NCBI RefSeq assembly: GCF_014656215.1 | Contig: NZ_BNBZ01000011.1 | Location: 1 to 64,000 of the forward strand | DNA: 64,000 bases | Direction: 5' to 3' | Source: Streptomyces zaomyceticus | GTDB taxonomy: Bacteria; Actinomycetota; Actinomycetes; Streptomycetales; Streptomycetaceae | Shown: positions 25,657 to 33,586 of the stretch, in pieces | How the letters are laid out: each line of letters opens with the position of its first letter | Numbering within the stretch: the stretch's first letter is position 1 | Made by a program: the position numbers and the translations under genes | The notes under the pieces: model-generated | What the model was told of the DNA's origin: nothing | Databases searched by the model: none | Seen by the model: only the letters and a program-made list of their open reading frames with translations

Positions 25657-27702
25657 ATGCTGGAGAACCCGGCCCTTTCCGGGCCCTGGTTCGTCGCCCT
25701 GCCCGACAGCGCGTCCGCGCTCCCGGTGGCGCGGCGGCTGCGCGACCGTATCGGATTCACCCTCACCCACGCGTCGGGACGGCCCTGGGTCGTCGGCAAC
25801 GCCCCCGACGGGGCCACCGGGACCGCCGTCGCCGCCCGGCACGGCGCCACCGCGCTCCTCGTCACCGGCACACACGCCCTCACCGCCGGCGAACTCGCCG
25901 ACTGGGCACGGCGCGTGCGCACCACGGCCGACCTCGACGCCCTCGCCGCCTCCCTCACCGGCAGCGCCCACCTCGTGGCGAGCGTCGACGGCCAGGTCCG
26001 CGTCCAGGGCACCGCCTCGGGTGTCCGCAGGGTCTTCACCGCCACCCTCGCGGGTACGACCCTCGCCGCCGACCGGGCCGATCTGCTCGCCGCCCTCACC
26101 GACGCGCCGCTCGACCCGGTGCGGCTCACCGCCCGGCTGCTCGCCATGACCCCGTCCTCGCTCACCGAACCGGTCTGGTCCGGGGTCGACCTGGTGCCGC
26201 CGGACGCCTGTCTGCTGATCGCCGCCGACGGCACGGCCCGCACCCGGACGTGGTGGCTGCCGCCGGCCCAGGAACTGGACCGTACGCAGGGCGGCCCCGT
26301 GCTCGCCCGGGCCCTCGCCGACGCGGTCGCCGTCCGGGTGCGCGAGCACGCGGTCGTCGGCTCCGACCTCTCGGGCGGCCTCGACTCCACCCCGCTCAGC
26401 TTCCTCGCCGCCGAGGCCACCGGCCGCGCGGCGGGCTCCCTCGTCACCGTCCGGATCGGGGTGGCCGACCCCACCCACGACGACCACATCTGGGCCGCCA
26501 AGGCACAGGACCTGCTCGACGGCGACCACATCACCCACACCGTCTTCGGACCGGGCGAACTCCCCGACATGTTCGAGGACGTGGCCCGGCCGGTCACGGG
26601 TCTCGACGAACCGACCCGCTGGATACGGCCGGTGGCCAGGCTCCGCGAGACCGCCCGCCGCCTCGCCGCGGTCGGCGCCAGTGTCCATCTCACCGGCCAC
26701 GGCGGCGACGAGGTCCTCGCCGTCAAGCCCAGCTATCTGCACGACCTGACCCGCCGCCGCCCCGCCCTCGCCCGCGAACACCTCGCCGGCATGCGGGCCC
26801 TGCGCCGCTGGTCGACGACCGCGACCCTGCGGGCACTCGCCGACCGCCGCCCGTACGGCAGCTGGCTCACGGCCGAGGCCGACGCCCTCACCAACTCCTT
26901 CCCGCCCCCCAACCAGCCGCTGTTCGGCTGGGAGTACCCGCTGAGGCTGCCGCCGTGGGTCACCGGCGACGCGGCCGTCGGCCTCTCCGACGAGATGCGC
27001 CGCCGCGCGCGGGACGCCCGGCCGTACGCCCCCACCCGCGCCGCCCACACCACCGTCGACCTGGCCCGCCAGCTCGGCGCCGCGGTCCGGCTCGCCGAGA
27101 CCGTGACCGCCGGCGCCGGCGCGGTCCTCCAGGCCCCGTACCTGGACGACCGGGTCCTGGAGGCCTGCCTCGCGGTACGGCCCGAGGAGCGCAGCTCCCC
27201 GTGGACGTACAAGCCGCTCATGGTCGAGGCGATGCGCGGCACCATGCCCGAGGGCTCCCTCAAGCGGGCCACCAAGGGCGAGTTCTCCGACGACTTCTTC
27301 CGCGGCCAGCAGCGGCACCGGGGCCAGATCGCCGAACTCTTCGACGAGCCGCTGCTCGCCGGGCTCGGACTGATCGACACGGCGACCCTCCGCCACATGG
27401 CCCTCGCGGCCTACCCGCCGGGACTCCCCTGGGGCGCGCTCGACGCCACGATGGCCGTGGAGAACTGGTTGCGGGCCAGGTCGAGCTGGAACCTTCCGCC
27501 GGCGGAGGAGACCGTACGGATCACGCCGGCCGCACCCGCCACGCCGGCCGCCACTCGGCCCGCACCCGCCACGCCGGCCGCCACTCGGCCCGCCCCCGTG
27601 AACCCGACCGCTGCCGCAACCCGCCCGACCGTGCCGGCCGTCCCGACCGTGCCTGCCGAGCCGACCCAGGAGGAGAACCACCGTGTCCCTCAGCCTCGCT
27701 GA
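25657..27702 (+). CDS. Lasso peptide macrolactam synthetase (asparagine synthase-like cyclase, protein C)
   Basis: A 681-aa asparagine-synthetase-like enzyme that adenylates the ring Asp and joins it to the core N-terminus. The ATP PP-loop SDLSGGLDST is near residue 240 and the GHGGDE motif near residue 349. The N-terminal glutaminase-like region lacks the catalytic Cys2 of true asparagine synthases (it starts MLENP), as expected for lasso cyclases. The ATG at 25657 has GGAGG 4 bp upstream. Past about residue 615 the protein carries a Pro/Ala/Thr-rich tail with a perfect tandem repeat not seen in typical cyclases. The gene overlaps the B1 gene by 20 bp. Confidence 0.92.
   Translation: MLENPALSGPWFVALPDSASALPVARRLRDRIGFTLTHASGRPWVVGNAPDGATGTAVAARHGATALLVTGTHALTAGELADWARRVRTTADLDALAASLTGSAHLVASVDGQVRVQGTASGVRRVFTATLAGTTLAADRADLLAALTDAPLDPVRLTARLLAMTPSSLTEPVWSGVDLVPPDACLLIAADGTARTRTWWLPPAQELDRTQGGPVLARALADAVAVRVREHAVVGSDLSGGLDSTPLSFLAAEATGRAAGSLVTVRIGVADPTHDDHIWAAKAQDLLDGDHITHTVFGPGELPDMFEDVARPVTGLDEPTRWIRPVARLRETARRLAAVGASVHLTGHGGDEVLAVKPSYLHDLTRRRPALAREHLAGMRALRRWSTTATLRALADRRPYGSWLTAEADALTNSFPPPNQPLFGWEYPLRLPPWVTGDAAVGLSDEMRRRARDARPYAPTRAAHTTVDLARQLGAAVRLAETVTAGAGAVLQAPYLDDRVLEACLAVRPEERSSPWTYKPLMVEAMRGTMPEGSLKRATKGEFSDDFFRGQQRHRGQIAELFDEPLLAGLGLIDTATLRHMALAAYPPGLPWGALDATMAVENWLRARSSWNLPPAEETVRITPAAPATPAATRPAPATPAATRPAPVNPTAAATRPTVPAVPTVPAEPTQEENHRVPQPR
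27531..27590 (+). repeat. Perfect 30-bp tandem duplication in the cyclase 3' end
   Basis: Units at 27531-27560 and 27561-27590 are identical and encode repeated APATPAATRP. A third partial unit begins at 27591. It is probably a slippage product in the unstructured C-terminal tail. Confidence 0.9.
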
Positions 27703-27940
27703 CGGAGTGTCGATCGCCGAGACCGACGACGGCGCCGTCCTCCTCGACGAACGGACCGGCCGCTACTGGCGGCTCAACGGCTCCGGCGCGCGCCTCCTCC
27801 GGTCGCTGCTCGCCGGCCGGGACACCCGGCAGGCCGCCCTCGACGCGGCCGCCGGGGCCACCGTCCCCGCCGACCGGGCCGCCCGGGACGCCGCCGGGCT
27901 CGTGGACAAGCTGCGCGGCGCCGGACTGGTGACGGCATGA
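27683..27940 (+). CDS. Lasso peptide leader-binding protein (B1, PqqD-like RRE)
   Basis: An 85-aa PqqD-like protein forming a RiPP recognition element. It binds the precursor leader (the YxxPxL motif) and delivers it to the protease. The family pattern is clear: a beta-rich N-terminus with GAVLLDERTGRYWRLNGSGARLL, then two helices ending in LVDKLRGAGLV. It starts with GTG at 27683 behind AGGAGGAG, overlaps the cyclase gene end by 20 bp, and overlaps the B2 start by 4 bp (ATGA), indicating coupled translation. Confidence 0.92.
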   Translation: MSLSLADGVSIAETDDGAVLLDERTGRYWRLNGSGARLLRSLLAGRDTRQAALDAAAGATVPADRAARDAAGLVDKLRGAGLVTA

Positions 27941-28359
27941 GCTCGCCCGTCGCCATCGTCGACCGCCCGAGGCTCGCCGTGCACCGGCGTCCTCTGCCGT
28001 GGCTCGCCGTGGCCGCCGCCCGGCTCCTGATGCGTCAGCCGCCCGCCCGCATCCGTACCGTCCTCGAACTCCTGCGCAGGGGCGCCCGCCCCGCCACCAC
28101 CGAGGAGGCGGCGCGCAGCCGCGCCGAGGTCGTCGCCGTCAGCGTCAGCTGCGCCGGGGAGGGCTGCGTCCAGCGCTCCCTCGCCACCACTCTGCTCTGC
28201 CGGCTCCGTGGCCACTGGCCCACCTGGTGCTCCGGCGTCCGCGTCGTGCCCTTCCTCGCCCACGCCTGGGTCGAGGTCGACGACGAGCCCGTCGACGAGC
28301 CGTACCCGCGCGGCTACCACACCACCCTGATCCGCGTACCTCCCCGGGAGAGGTCATGA
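27937..28359 (+). CDS. Lasso peptide leader peptidase (B2, transglutaminase-like)
   Basis: A 140-aa transglutaminase-like cysteine protease that removes the leader before ring closure. The likely catalytic Cys77 is in GEGCVQRSLA, His109 is in LAHAWVEVD, and an acidic residue follows shortly after. Length and motif order match split B2 proteins that work with a separate B1. It overlaps B1 upstream and the dioxygenase downstream, both by 4 bp (ATGA), so the dioxygenase belongs to the same translational unit. Confidence 0.92.
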   Translation: MSSPVAIVDRPRLAVHRRPLPWLAVAAARLLMRQPPARIRTVLELLRRGARPATTEEAARSRAEVVAVSVSCAGEGCVQRSLATTLLCRLRGHWPTWCSGVRVVPFLAHAWVEVDDEPVDEPYPRGYHTTLIRVPPRERS

Positions 28360-29345
28360 AGACGACGGAACTCACCGACTTCGGTCTGGGACTGCGCGTC
28401 GACGGCTTCACCCCCGCGAGGGGACCGGAGACCCTGCGCACCCTGCTCTGGGAGTACGGGGTGCTCCATCTGACCGGATTCCCGCGCGACCCCGAGGCCC
28501 TCACCGCCCTCGCCCGCCTCTTCGGCGAACCCCGCACGGTCTTCCCCGCCGAACACCGGATGCCCGGACAGACCCACGTACGGCTCCAGTCCAATGTGCG
28601 GGGACTCGGCGCCAACGCCGGCGGGCAGTACTGGCACGCCGACGGCTCCTTCGCCCCCGACACACCCCTGGTCACCGTGCTGACCTGTGACGAGGCACCG
28701 GAGGCCGAGGGCGAGACGCTGTTCGCCGACCTCCGCGCCGGATACACGGCGCTCCCCGGCGACCTGCGCGACGAGGTCGACGGCCTCGACGGCGGCTTCC
28801 CCTGCCGGCGGATCGCCGAAGAGGACATGCGGCGCGCCACCGCGATGCGGACCGTCAGCCTGTCCGAGGCCGAACGGAGCCGCCAGCTCGCCGAGCTCAG
28901 GGACTTCGTCCGCCCCCTCGTCACCACCCATCACACCACCGGCCGCCGCGCCCTCGTCCTCAACGAGCACTGGCTCAGGGAGATCCCGGGCCGCACGCCG
29001 GAGGAGGGCAGGCGCCTGCTCGGCCGCCTCTACGAGACGGTGACCCGGCCCGCCCGCGTCCTGCGGCACCACTGGAGCGTCGGCGACGTGCTGGTCTGGG
29101 ACAACGCCTCCGTCCTGCACAAGGCGGTCCCGGCGGCTCCCGGCCTGCGCAAGATCACGCGCCGGATCACCACCGCCGTCCCCGTGGCGGAACCGCCGTG
29201 GCCGGCGGAGCCGACGGGAGAGCCGGCGCCCGGACGGACGACCGGGGGCACGGCGCGGCGCACGGCCGAGGACACCTCCGAGCACCGTGGGGCACGGACC
29301 GCGGCTCCGGACCGCGACCGCGCCGCCCTCGCCACCACCCCCTGA
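28356..29345 (+). CDS. TauD/TfdA-family Fe(II)/2-oxoglutarate dioxygenase
   Basis: A 329-aa 2-oxoglutarate-dependent oxygenase. The iron triad is visible: His94 and Asp96 in YWHADGSF, and distal His255 in WDNASVLHKAV. Arginines near 267-270 could bind 2-oxoglutarate. The last about 50 residues are low complexity. Its ATG overlaps the lasso protease stop by 4 bp, which argues for hydroxylation of the lasso peptide; a 2-oxoglutarate enzyme hydroxylating a lasso aspartate is known from the canucin pathway (CanE). It could instead hydroxylate an amino acid or acyl chain for the lipopeptide. Substrate assignment is inference. Confidence 0.88.
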   Translation: MKTTELTDFGLGLRVDGFTPARGPETLRTLLWEYGVLHLTGFPRDPEALTALARLFGEPRTVFPAEHRMPGQTHVRLQSNVRGLGANAGGQYWHADGSFAPDTPLVTVLTCDEAPEAEGETLFADLRAGYTALPGDLRDEVDGLDGGFPCRRIAEEDMRRATAMRTVSLSEAERSRQLAELRDFVRPLVTTHHTTGRRALVLNEHWLREIPGRTPEEGRRLLGRLYETVTRPARVLRHHWSVGDVLVWDNASVLHKAVPAAPGLRKITRRITTAVPVAEPPWPAEPTGEPAPGRTTGGTARRTAEDTSEHRGARTAAPDRDRAALATTP

Positions 29346-29390
29346 ACGGCGACGACGGTCACCCCCTTGACCGACGTCGTCCCGACCGCC

Positions 29391-29444
29391 GGGGTCTTCG
29401 CCGCAGCGCCGCCCGCGCACACCCCCCACAGCGGCGAAGACCCC
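29391..29444 (+). terminator. Hairpin between dioxygenase and acyl-CoA dehydrogenase genes
   Basis: A perfect 14-bp stem, GGGGTCTTCGCCGC (29391-29404) with GCGGCGAAGACCCC (29431-29444), closes a 26-base loop in the 163-bp gap between two genes of the same direction. It could attenuate or end the lasso transcript. There is no T-run. Confidence 0.45.
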
Positions 29445-29508
29445 GAAGGTCTTCCCTCCGCCCCGTCCGAACCGGCCCGGCAGGCCCACGACCCCCGGGG
29501 AACCCACC

Positions 29509-31266
29509 GTGTCCCATGTCTCCGCCACCGAGTCCGCCACCGCCTCCGACGCGTTCCGCGCCACGACGTCCGTCGCCGAGTCCGTCGCCGCGTTCGGAAC
29601 CCTCCTGGACGGCTCCGACCCGGCGTCCGGCCCGTTCGGCGCCGCCGCCAACGCCGAGCTCGACCGGCGCGAGGACTTCCCGGCGGAAGCCTGTGCCGCG
29701 CTCGACGCCCTCGGGCTGCCCGCCCACTACGTCGACGTCCGGCACGGCGGACGGCTCCGCGCCATGCCCGAACTCGTCGGCCTCCAGCGGGCCGTGGCCC
29801 GCCGCGACCTCACCGTGGCCGTCGCCCACGGCAAGACCTTCCTCGGCGCGGCCCCCGTCTGGCTCGCGGGCCGCCCCGACCAGGCCGCCCGGCTCGCCGA
29901 GTCCGTCCGCCGCGGCGCCGTCGTCTCCTGGGCCCTGACCGAACGCGACCACGGCGGAGACCTCCTCGCGGGCGGGCTCACCGCCCGGCCCGTCCCCGGC
30001 GGCGGCTGGCGCCTCGACGGCGAGAAGTGGCTGATCAACAACGCCGGCCGGAGCCGGTACGTCTGCCTCCTCGCCCGCACGCGGGAGAGCGGCGGACCCC
30101 GCGGCTTCAGCGTGTTCCTCGTCGACAAGACCCGTCTCGCCCCCGGCTCGTACCGTGTCCTGCCCAAGGTCCGTACCCACGGCATCCGGGGCGCCGACAT
30201 CAGCGGCATCGCCTTCGACGGGGCGGTGATCGACGACGACGCCCTCGTCGGGGAGGCCGGCACCGGACTCGACACCGTCCTGCGGACGCTCCAGCTCACC
30301 CGCGTCCTGTGCACGGCGCTCTCGCTCGGCGCCCTCGACCACGCGCTCGACGTCGCCGTCCCGTACGCCCGGGGCCGCAACCTCTACGGCCGCGATCTCG
30401 CCACCCTGCCCCGGGTCCGCCGCACCCTGGGCGAGGCGGCGGCGGCGCTCGACGTGGCCGAGACGGTGGTGGACGTCGCCGCCCGCGCGATCCACACGCT
30501 CACCCCGGAACTCGCCCTCGTCTCCGCCGTCACCAAGGCCCTGGTCCCGAACCTCGTCCAGGACACCCTGGACCGGATCACCGAACTCCTCGGCGTACGG
30601 GGCTTCCTGAGCGAGGGATACCTGGACGGCTCCTTCGCCAAGCTGGAACGCGACCACCGGATCGTCGCCGTCTTCGACGGCAGCACCGCCGTCACCCGCA
30701 ACCTCACCGCCGACCACTTCCCGTCCCTGGCCCGCGCCTGGCGCGCCGGCCGTGCGAACCCGGCGGCCCTCCCCGCCACCGTCACGGGCGCCCTGCCTCC
30801 CTTCGCCCCGGAGCGGCTCCGGCTCCTGTCCGCGGGCAGCACGGTCGTCGAACTCCTCCCGGAGGCGGCCGGCGAGGTCCGCCGCGCGGCCAGGCACGGA
30901 ATGCTCCCCAGGGAGACGGCCAGGATGGCGGCGGAACTGGAAGCGGTGACCCGGGCGGTGCACCGGACCATGGAGTCCCTCGACCGCACCCCGAGAGACG
31001 TCCCCCAGACCGCCTTCGACCTGGCCGAACGCTACGAACTCTGCTTCGCGGGAGCGGCCGTCCTGCACCGCTGGACGGCCGGCCCCCGCACCGCGGACGC
31101 CGGCCTCCGGCTCCGCGCGGGTCTCGCCCTGGTCCTGGGCCGACTGGGCCTGCCCATCGACGAACGCCGGGCGGAGGCCCACGACCGCCTGGCCGACGGC
31201 CTGCTGGGACCGGCCCACCACTCACTGACCCTGCCCTCGCCCCGAAAGCAGGAGGGCGCGCGATGA
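29509..31266 (+). CDS. Acyl-CoA/acyl-ACP dehydrogenase 1
   Basis: A 585-aa flavoprotein of the acyl-CoA dehydrogenase superfamily, starting with GTG. The middle beta domain contains WALTERDHGGDLLAGG and WRLDGEKWLINNAG, and the C-terminal helical domain contains the RNLYGRDL segment and FDGSTAVTRN in the usual active-site loop region. It is about 190 residues longer than a standard enzyme (about 390), like dehydrogenases that modify acyl starters in lipopeptide pathways such as ramoplanin and friulimicin. It would introduce a double bond into an acyl thioester. It overlaps the second dehydrogenase by 4 bp and sits beside an ACP gene. Confidence 0.9.
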   Translation: MSHVSATESATASDAFRATTSVAESVAAFGTLLDGSDPASGPFGAAANAELDRREDFPAEACAALDALGLPAHYVDVRHGGRLRAMPELVGLQRAVARRDLTVAVAHGKTFLGAAPVWLAGRPDQAARLAESVRRGAVVSWALTERDHGGDLLAGGLTARPVPGGGWRLDGEKWLINNAGRSRYVCLLARTRESGGPRGFSVFLVDKTRLAPGSYRVLPKVRTHGIRGADISGIAFDGAVIDDDALVGEAGTGLDTVLRTLQLTRVLCTALSLGALDHALDVAVPYARGRNLYGRDLATLPRVRRTLGEAAAALDVAETVVDVAARAIHTLTPELALVSAVTKALVPNLVQDTLDRITELLGVRGFLSEGYLDGSFAKLERDHRIVAVFDGSTAVTRNLTADHFPSLARAWRAGRANPAALPATVTGALPPFAPERLRLLSAGSTVVELLPEAAGEVRRAARHGMLPRETARMAAELEAVTRAVHRTMESLDRTPRDVPQTAFDLAERYELCFAGAAVLHRWTAGPRTADAGLRLRAGLALVLGRLGLPIDERRAEAHDRLADGLLGPAHHSLTLPSPRKQEGAR

Positions 31267-33062
31267 GCACGACGACACGAGACACGGGCGCACCGCCCCT
31301 CTCACCGCCCTCGCCTCCTCCACCGTCCGGGCCCGCCCGGCTCGGCGCCCTCGACGCGCTGCTCGGCGACCCCGACGACCCGGGGAACCCGGTCGGCCGG
31401 GCCGCCGTCCTCGACGCCGACGAGCGCGGCGAGATGCTCGCCGCGGGCGAGGACGCCCTGCACGCGTACGGCCTGCACGCCGAGTTCGTCCCCGCCGGAC
31501 TCGGCGGCCGGCTCACCCGCCTCGACCATCTGGTCGAGGTGATGCGCGCCGTCTACCGCCGGGACCCCTGTCTCGGACTCGGCCACGGCGCCGCCTCGTT
31601 CATCGCCGCCGTCAACATCTGGACCGCCGGCGACGAGCGACAGCGCGCGGAGGCGGCGCGGCTGCTCCGCGGCGGCGGCCGGATAGCCGTCGGCTACCAC
31701 GAGCTCGCCCACGGCAACGACATGGCCCGTACGGAGTTCACCGCCCTGCCCCGGGGCGACCGGCTCGTCCTCGACGGGCGCAAGGAGGTCATCACCAACG
31801 CCCGGCGCGCGGACGCCCTGGTCCTCCTCGCCCGCACCTCCACCGCCCCCGGCAGCCGCAGCCACTCCCAGGTGTACGTCCCGGTCGCGGACGTCCCCGC
31901 CGGTCGGCTGACCCATCTGCCCCGCTACCGGACCACCGGCATGCGGGGGGTCCAGCTGGGCGGCCTGCGGTTCGACTCCTGCCCGCTGCCCGCCACGAGC
32001 GTCCTGGGCGGGACACCGGGCCGCGGCCTGGAGACCGCGCTGCGCTCCTTCCAGATCACCCGCACCACTCTCGTGTCGATGTCCGTCGGCATCGTGGACA
32101 CCGCCCTCGACACGACGCTGCGGCATGTGCGGAACCGCCGGCTGTACGGCAGGACCGCGGCCGACCTGCCACACGTGCGGTCCGTCCTCACCGGCGTCTA
32201 CGTCGACCTCCTCACCGCCGACTCCCTCGCGACCGTCGCCACCCGCGCCCTGCACCTGCTGCCGGGCGAGACGGCGATCCACGCGCAGGCGGTCAAGTAC
32301 GTGGTGTCGGGGATCCTGATGGAGGCGATGAACCGGCTGTCCGGAGTGCTCGGCGCCCACTTCTACCTGCGGGAAGGCCCCAGCGCCCTCTTCCAGAAGC
32401 TGCTGCGGGACATCCAGCCCGTCGGCTTCGGGCACGCCGCCCGCGCGGCCTGCCAGGTCTCGCTGCTGCCCCAACTGCCGCTGCTGGCGCGGCGGGCCTG
32501 GCGGGAGCACCGGACACCGCCGGCCGCGCTGTTCGCGGCGGGGGAGGACCTGCCGCCGCTGGACTTCGGGGCCCTGGCGCTGAGCGCCGGAGGCCGCGAG
32601 AGCCTCAGCACCTCGATCGCCGCCGGTCTCGACGGGCTGCCGGACGGCGCGGGAACCGCGTACGGCCTGCTGCGCGCCCACGCCGAGCGCTTCGCACGCG
32701 AACCCGTGCGGCTGGCCGAGGCGTGCGCGGCGCTGGACCCCGGCGACCTGTCGGTGGCGGCGAGCCCGTACGCGTACGAGCTGACGACCCGGTACACCAC
32801 GCTCCTGACCGCAGCCGCCTGTCTCGGGACCTGGTCGTGGGCGCGCCGCACCGGCGTCCCGGAGCTCTCGGAACCGGACTGGGCGGCGGCGGCGCTCCAC
32901 CGCCTGAGCACTCCGCGCGGCGCGGCGGCCCGCGCCCTGCCGCGCCCGCTGGAGGACGCGCTGTGGGAGCGGCTCGTCGAGCGCCACCGGACCGGCGGCG
33001 GGTACACCCTCCTGCCGCGCGCCTCCCGACACTCCGCCGACGCAGAAGGACGAAACCCGTGA
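31263..33062 (+). CDS. Acyl-CoA/acyl-ACP dehydrogenase 2
   Basis: A 599-aa paralogue of the preceding dehydrogenase, with a comparable layout: VGYHELAHGNDMARTEF, LVLDGRKEVITNARRAD and RNRRLYGRTAADLPHVRSVL. After a Pro-rich start its N-terminal helical domain is present. The acidic loop matching FDGST in the first enzyme is not obvious here (EGPSALFQKLLRD instead), so its catalytic base may differ or it may work only as a partner. Two consecutive dehydrogenases plus an ACP occur in pathways making di-unsaturated acyl chains (ramoplanin, enduracidin). Both junctions, ATGA upstream and GTGA downstream, indicate translational coupling. Confidence 0.88.
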   Translation: MSTTTRDTGAPPLSPPSPPPPSGPARLGALDALLGDPDDPGNPVGRAAVLDADERGEMLAAGEDALHAYGLHAEFVPAGLGGRLTRLDHLVEVMRAVYRRDPCLGLGHGAASFIAAVNIWTAGDERQRAEAARLLRGGGRIAVGYHELAHGNDMARTEFTALPRGDRLVLDGRKEVITNARRADALVLLARTSTAPGSRSHSQVYVPVADVPAGRLTHLPRYRTTGMRGVQLGGLRFDSCPLPATSVLGGTPGRGLETALRSFQITRTTLVSMSVGIVDTALDTTLRHVRNRRLYGRTAADLPHVRSVLTGVYVDLLTADSLATVATRALHLLPGETAIHAQAVKYVVSGILMEAMNRLSGVLGAHFYLREGPSALFQKLLRDIQPVGFGHAARAACQVSLLPQLPLLARRAWREHRTPPAALFAAGEDLPPLDFGALALSAGGRESLSTSIAAGLDGLPDGAGTAYGLLRAHAERFAREPVRLAEACAALDPGDLSVAASPYAYELTTRYTTLLTAAACLGTWSWARRTGVPELSEPDWAAAALHRLSTPRGAAARALPRPLEDALWERLVERHRTGGGYTLLPRASRHSADAEGRNP

Positions 33063-33586
33063 GCCACAGCCGAACAGTCATCGAGCACGGCACCGAGCAG
33101 GAGCCGACGGCCACCCGGGCCTGGCTCGCCGCCCGGGTGGCCGAACACCTCCGGATGTCCCCGGCGGACCTGTCCCCGGACACCCCGCTGAGCGAGTACG
33201 GCCTGGACTCGGTCTACGCCCTCTCGGTGGCGGCGGACCTGGAGGACCGGCTGGGCGTCACGGTCGACCCCACGGTCCTGTGGGACAACCCGACCCTGAA
33301 CGCCCTGTGCACCGCGGTGGAACGCCCCGCCCCGACGGCACCCGCCTCGACCGGTCTCGCCCCGACCGCACCCGCCCCGGCCGAGACCGTGTCCCCGGAC
33401 CCGGCCCCCGCGACCACCCGGCAGGACCCGGCCGGACCGACGGGGCAGGCCGGACCGACGGGGCAGGCCGGACTGACCGGCGCCGCCACCGCCGTCGGCC
33501 TCGCCCGGCTGGGCCTCGTCGACGCCGCCGACCCGGCCGCCGGCCCCGCCCCGTCCCACGCCGACGTCCGGGCGGCCGTCCGGTGA
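33059..33586 (+). CDS. Free-standing acyl carrier protein with Pro/Ala/Thr tail
   Basis: A 175-aa protein whose first about 90 residues form a carrier domain. The phosphopantetheine Ser lies in EYGLDSVYALSVAADLE, and the helix III region reads LWDNPTLNALC. It carries an acyl chain as a thioester, probably the substrate of the adjacent dehydrogenases. The rest is an unusual Pro/Ala/Thr/Gly-rich tail with GPTGQA units, roughly doubling the normal ACP length. The GTG start overlaps the dehydrogenase stop and the stop overlaps the condensation gene start, both by 4 bp. No acyl-AMP ligase to load it is seen in this window. Confidence 0.9.
   Translation: MSHSRTVIEHGTEQEPTATRAWLAARVAEHLRMSPADLSPDTPLSEYGLDSVYALSVAADLEDRLGVTVDPTVLWDNPTLNALCTAVERPAPTAPASTGLAPTAPAPAETVSPDPAPATTRQDPAGPTGQAGPTGQAGLTGAATAVGLARLGLVDAADPAAGPAPSHADVRAAVR

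Noticed and set aside
29367..29508. In-frame upstream extension before the acyl-CoA dehydrogenase region as a separate small protein
   Set aside because: It is Pro/Ala/His-rich, spans the hairpin, has no clear ribosome site and continues only as a shadow frame.
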